DNA of 7,764 nt from an uncultured Slackia sp. (lineage in GTDB: Bacteria; Actinomycetota; Coriobacteriia; Coriobacteriales; Eggerthellaceae): contig CAKUEV010000085.1 of NCBI GenBank assembly GCA_934646845.1, forward strand, positions 1 to 7,764, given 5' to 3'. Position 1 is the stretch's first letter; each line of letters starts with the position of its first letter. A program made the translations under genes and the position numbers. The notes under the pieces are model-generated. The model worked only from the letters and a program-made list of their open reading frames with translations. It did no database searches and was not told the DNA's origin. Shown here piece by piece: positions 5,692 through 7,764 of the stretch.

Positions 5692-7764
5692 CTACGAGCG
5701 CTTTGGCATGATGATGGTGCGGGCGCTGAAATACGTTACGAGGAAATACGCACCGTACACCGCAAGAAAGATTGCGGCCGTCATGAGCGCGGTTGCGCTC
5801 AAATTAAAGTTGCCGAATACAAGAACGAGGTCTTTTACCGTCTGCATGGCGCAGATGGTATGTGCAATCGCTACGACCAGGGGAAACGCGAAGCAAACGA
5901 GCACCTGTTTGAAGAGCGCTCCTGAAATCATGCGCTGCGGTGTGCCCAGTTTGACGAGCAGTTCGTAGCGGCGTGCGTTATCGTTTGCATCGGAGAGTTG
6001 CTGTATGGCGAGAATCGCCGCGCAGGCCACGACCATGATGAAGCCAATATACATTGCGAGATAGCTCGCAAGCGCGGTGAGGTTATGGCTCTCGGCCTGC
6101 ACGCCCTCGGCGGTTTGATACATGTACATGGGCCAGGAATCTTCCTCCGCATTGTTTCTGTCGCACAATGTTTGGCAGAAGTTGGCAAATTCCTCTTGCG
6201 TGTCATCGGCAATGCGAGCGTCGAAAACCGCCATGGTGGGCTCGCCTGCTACGGCATCATCGGGAACGACAATTTGAAATGCCCTCGTGCTCACGCTCGT
6301 GCATTCAATGGTGTCTGTCGCGATTTCGCGCTGCGCCTTTAGCTGCACGTCGCCAATAGTGATGGTCGGCTCCTTCGCCGCCACGCTCGTTAAATACGGC
6401 TGCGTCGTGGCAAAATCGGACCAGAGCAGGCATTTTCCCTCGTTGACCTCAATTGGCTCAAGGCCGCAAAGCTCACGGGCGGCATTAAAATCGGAAGCTT
6501 TAATGAGGGAAGCCTTCTGTTGCGTCGTATCGGGGGTAATAAGGCCTGCGCCAACCGAGTCGAGCAGGTTGAGCCCCGTGAGGTCGCACAGCGTATCGAA
6601 GGACACGTCGCTCGGGTAGAAATTGATTTGCGCGGAATCTTCCACCATGCTGTCCCATGAAGGCGCCCTATATTGGTCGGTGAGCGTTGAGAGGCCGACA
6701 GCCGCATCGTAATTCGAATCTTCGACGAGTTCGTTGACGAGCGGTCGCGTGCTGACGTCGCCGTTTTCGTCATAGACGTTCATGACGTAATAGCTGGTGA
6801 ACGAGGCATCGCATCGTATGCCGTTCTCGACGTTTTTCTGCATGGCGTCGACGATGCCAATGCCGCCGCATACGCTTGTAAGCGCGAGGAAGAGCGTCAT
6901 AGCGATGACCGACATGCTGACGAACGTGGAATTGATGCGCGATGCGAGCTGACGAAGGAAGAACATGTTCAGCCCGCGCAGATAGAGTGGCTTTGCCATT
7001 TGCGCAGCTTTAAGCAGAAAACCCGAAAGCGAGAAGAAGAGCAGCATCGTTCCCACGCTCACGAGAATCGTTTCTATGAGCAGGTTCGACATATCGTCGG
7101 AAAGAAGCCCTGTTCGCAGCAGCATGGAGTATGAATAGCCAATGATGCACAGCGAGACAATGAACAGGGCAAACGAAAGCGGCAGGTTGCGCAGGCGAGG
7201 TTTATCGTTTTTACGCGAACCCGCGAGCAGATCGATGAGCTTCGATTTCGCGAGGTGTGCAGAATTCCAAAACATCGATACGGCAAAGATGGCTGCGAAG
7301 GTTGCGACGGTCATTGTGAATGCTTTTGTCGAAAACGACAGCGTTACGCCCTCGACTGGCTGAGCCATCATGGAAAGGCACAAGCATGTGAGCGCTTGCG
7401 AAAGCGCAACGCCTGCAAGCAGGCCAACCGCAAGTGACGCGGTGCCAACGATAAGCGTTTCGCACGCTGAGATTTTCAGCAAATCCCCCTTCCCCATGCC
7501 GAGCGTCAAATACATGCCGAATTCGGATCTGCGGCGTCGAATGAGGAACGCGTTGGCATAGAGCACCAAAAAGCCAAGCACAATCGCAATAAAAACCGAT
7601 ACGCCGGCAATGATTCTGGAAAGGAGCTGCACAACTTCCGAGACATCGGTTGGCAAGTTTTGCACCGCTGATGAATCGGCGATTGAATTGAACGCGTAGA
7701 AAACCGCTACGCCCAGCACGAGCGTGAAGAAGTAGACGGCGAAATCGCGCGCCGATTTGCGCAC
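5692..7764 (-). CDS. BceB-type FtsX-family ABC transporter permease (N-terminus cut by window edge)
   Basis: 690 residues are visible, ending at the TAG at 5692-5694. The frame is open at the right edge; it starts with GTG there (RKSARDFAVYFFTLVLGVAV), but family members normally have about 10-20 residues before this point, so I treat it as partial. The layout fits BceB: helices at about 8-26, 50-76, 100-130, 148-167, 197-217, 230-254 and 283-305, then a ~255-residue exported domain (about 310-565), then helices at about 566-588, 619-640 and 657-680. Coupling segments follow the FtsX pattern, for example FLIRRRRSEFGMYLTLGMGK (73-92) and ARRYELLVKLGTPQRMI (597-613). Such permeases work with an ATPase and often a two-component system in resistance to bacitracin or antimicrobial peptides. 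The ATPase is not visible and would be expected upstream, beyond 7764. The substrate is unknown. Confidence 0.88.
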   Translation of the reverse strand: MRKSARDFAVYFFTLVLGVAVFYAFNSIADSSAVQNLPTDVSEVVQLLSRIIAGVSVFIAIVLGFLVLYANAFLIRRRRSEFGMYLTLGMGKGDLLKISACETLIVGTASLAVGLLAGVALSQALTCLCLSMMAQPVEGVTLSFSTKAFTMTVATFAAIFAVSMFWNSAHLAKSKLIDLLAGSRKNDKPRLRNLPLSFALFIVSLCIIGYSYSMLLRTGLLSDDMSNLLIETILVSVGTMLLFFSLSGFLLKAAQMAKPLYLRGLNMFFLRQLASRINSTFVSMSVIAMTLFLALTSVCGGIGIVDAMQKNVENGIRCDASFTSYYVMNVYDENGDVSTRPLVNELVEDSNYDAAVGLSTLTDQYRAPSWDSMVEDSAQINFYPSDVSFDTLCDLTGLNLLDSVGAGLITPDTTQQKASLIKASDFNAARELCGLEPIEVNEGKCLLWSDFATTQPYLTSVAAKEPTITIGDVQLKAQREIATDTIECTSVSTRAFQIVVPDDAVAGEPTMAVFDARIADDTQEEFANFCQTLCDRNNAEEDSWPMYMYQTAEGVQAESHNLTALASYLAMYIGFIMVVACAAILAIQQLSDANDNARRYELLVKLGTPQRMISGALFKQVLVCFAFPLVVAIAHTICAMQTVKDLVLVFGNFNLSATALMTAAIFLAVYGAYFLVTYFSARTIIMPKRS

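Overview
The window looks like a chromosomal segment of a moderately GC-rich Gram-positive actinobacterium. The class Coriobacteriia (Eggerthella/Slackia-type gut or oral anaerobes) is the best guess. This rests on the style of three proteins: a sigma/anti-sigma pair with a long secreted C-terminus, a MocR regulator beginning MLTYDMDQRG, and a BceB-type permease whose N-terminus reads RKSARDFAVYFFTLVLGV. No rRNA or marker gene is present, so the assignment is an inference.

Layout. (1) Bases 3-206 are the end of an ECF-type sigma factor gene on the + strand. It overlaps by 8 bases a gene for a 594-residue single-pass membrane protein (199-1983, +), which I read as its anti-sigma or sensor partner. 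(2) A strong hairpin (1991-2017) separates this pair from the convergent vitamin B6 genes. (3) On the - strand lie pdxS (4002 to 3118) and pdxT (2739 to 2071), the two subunits of the glutamine-dependent PLP synthase. They are separated by an unusual 378-base gap. (4) Divergent from pdxS is a MocR/PdxR-type regulator gene (4160-5617, +). The shared intergenic region holds a 9-base direct repeat spaced 32 bases apart around a 7-bp palindrome, a plausible autoregulatory and pdxS operator. (5) A perfect 11-bp hairpin (5653-5678) lies between the regulator gene and a convergent BceB/FtsX-type ABC permease gene (- strand, 7764 to 5692), which runs off the right edge.

How the genes work together. 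PdxS makes PLP from a pentose phosphate, a triose phosphate and ammonia; PdxT releases the ammonia from glutamine. The MocR protein has a GntR-type DNA-binding head on an aminotransferase-like PLP-binding body and so probably senses the product. The sigma/anti-sigma pair and the permease look like independent envelope-stress or export modules at the two edges.

The most unusual item is the pdxS-pdxT gap. It contains two copies, in opposite orientation, of a 47-48-base hairpin-forming element. The 22- and 21-base arms are identical between copies and only the 4-5-base loop differs. Each copy sits at the apex of a larger imperfect palindrome (arms of 25 and 27 bases) whose sequence differs between the two sites. 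This nested palindrome-in-palindrome arrangement is not explained by the genes. It could be a small mobile palindromic element inserted into hairpin loops, or a structured RNA pair acting between pdxS and pdxT.
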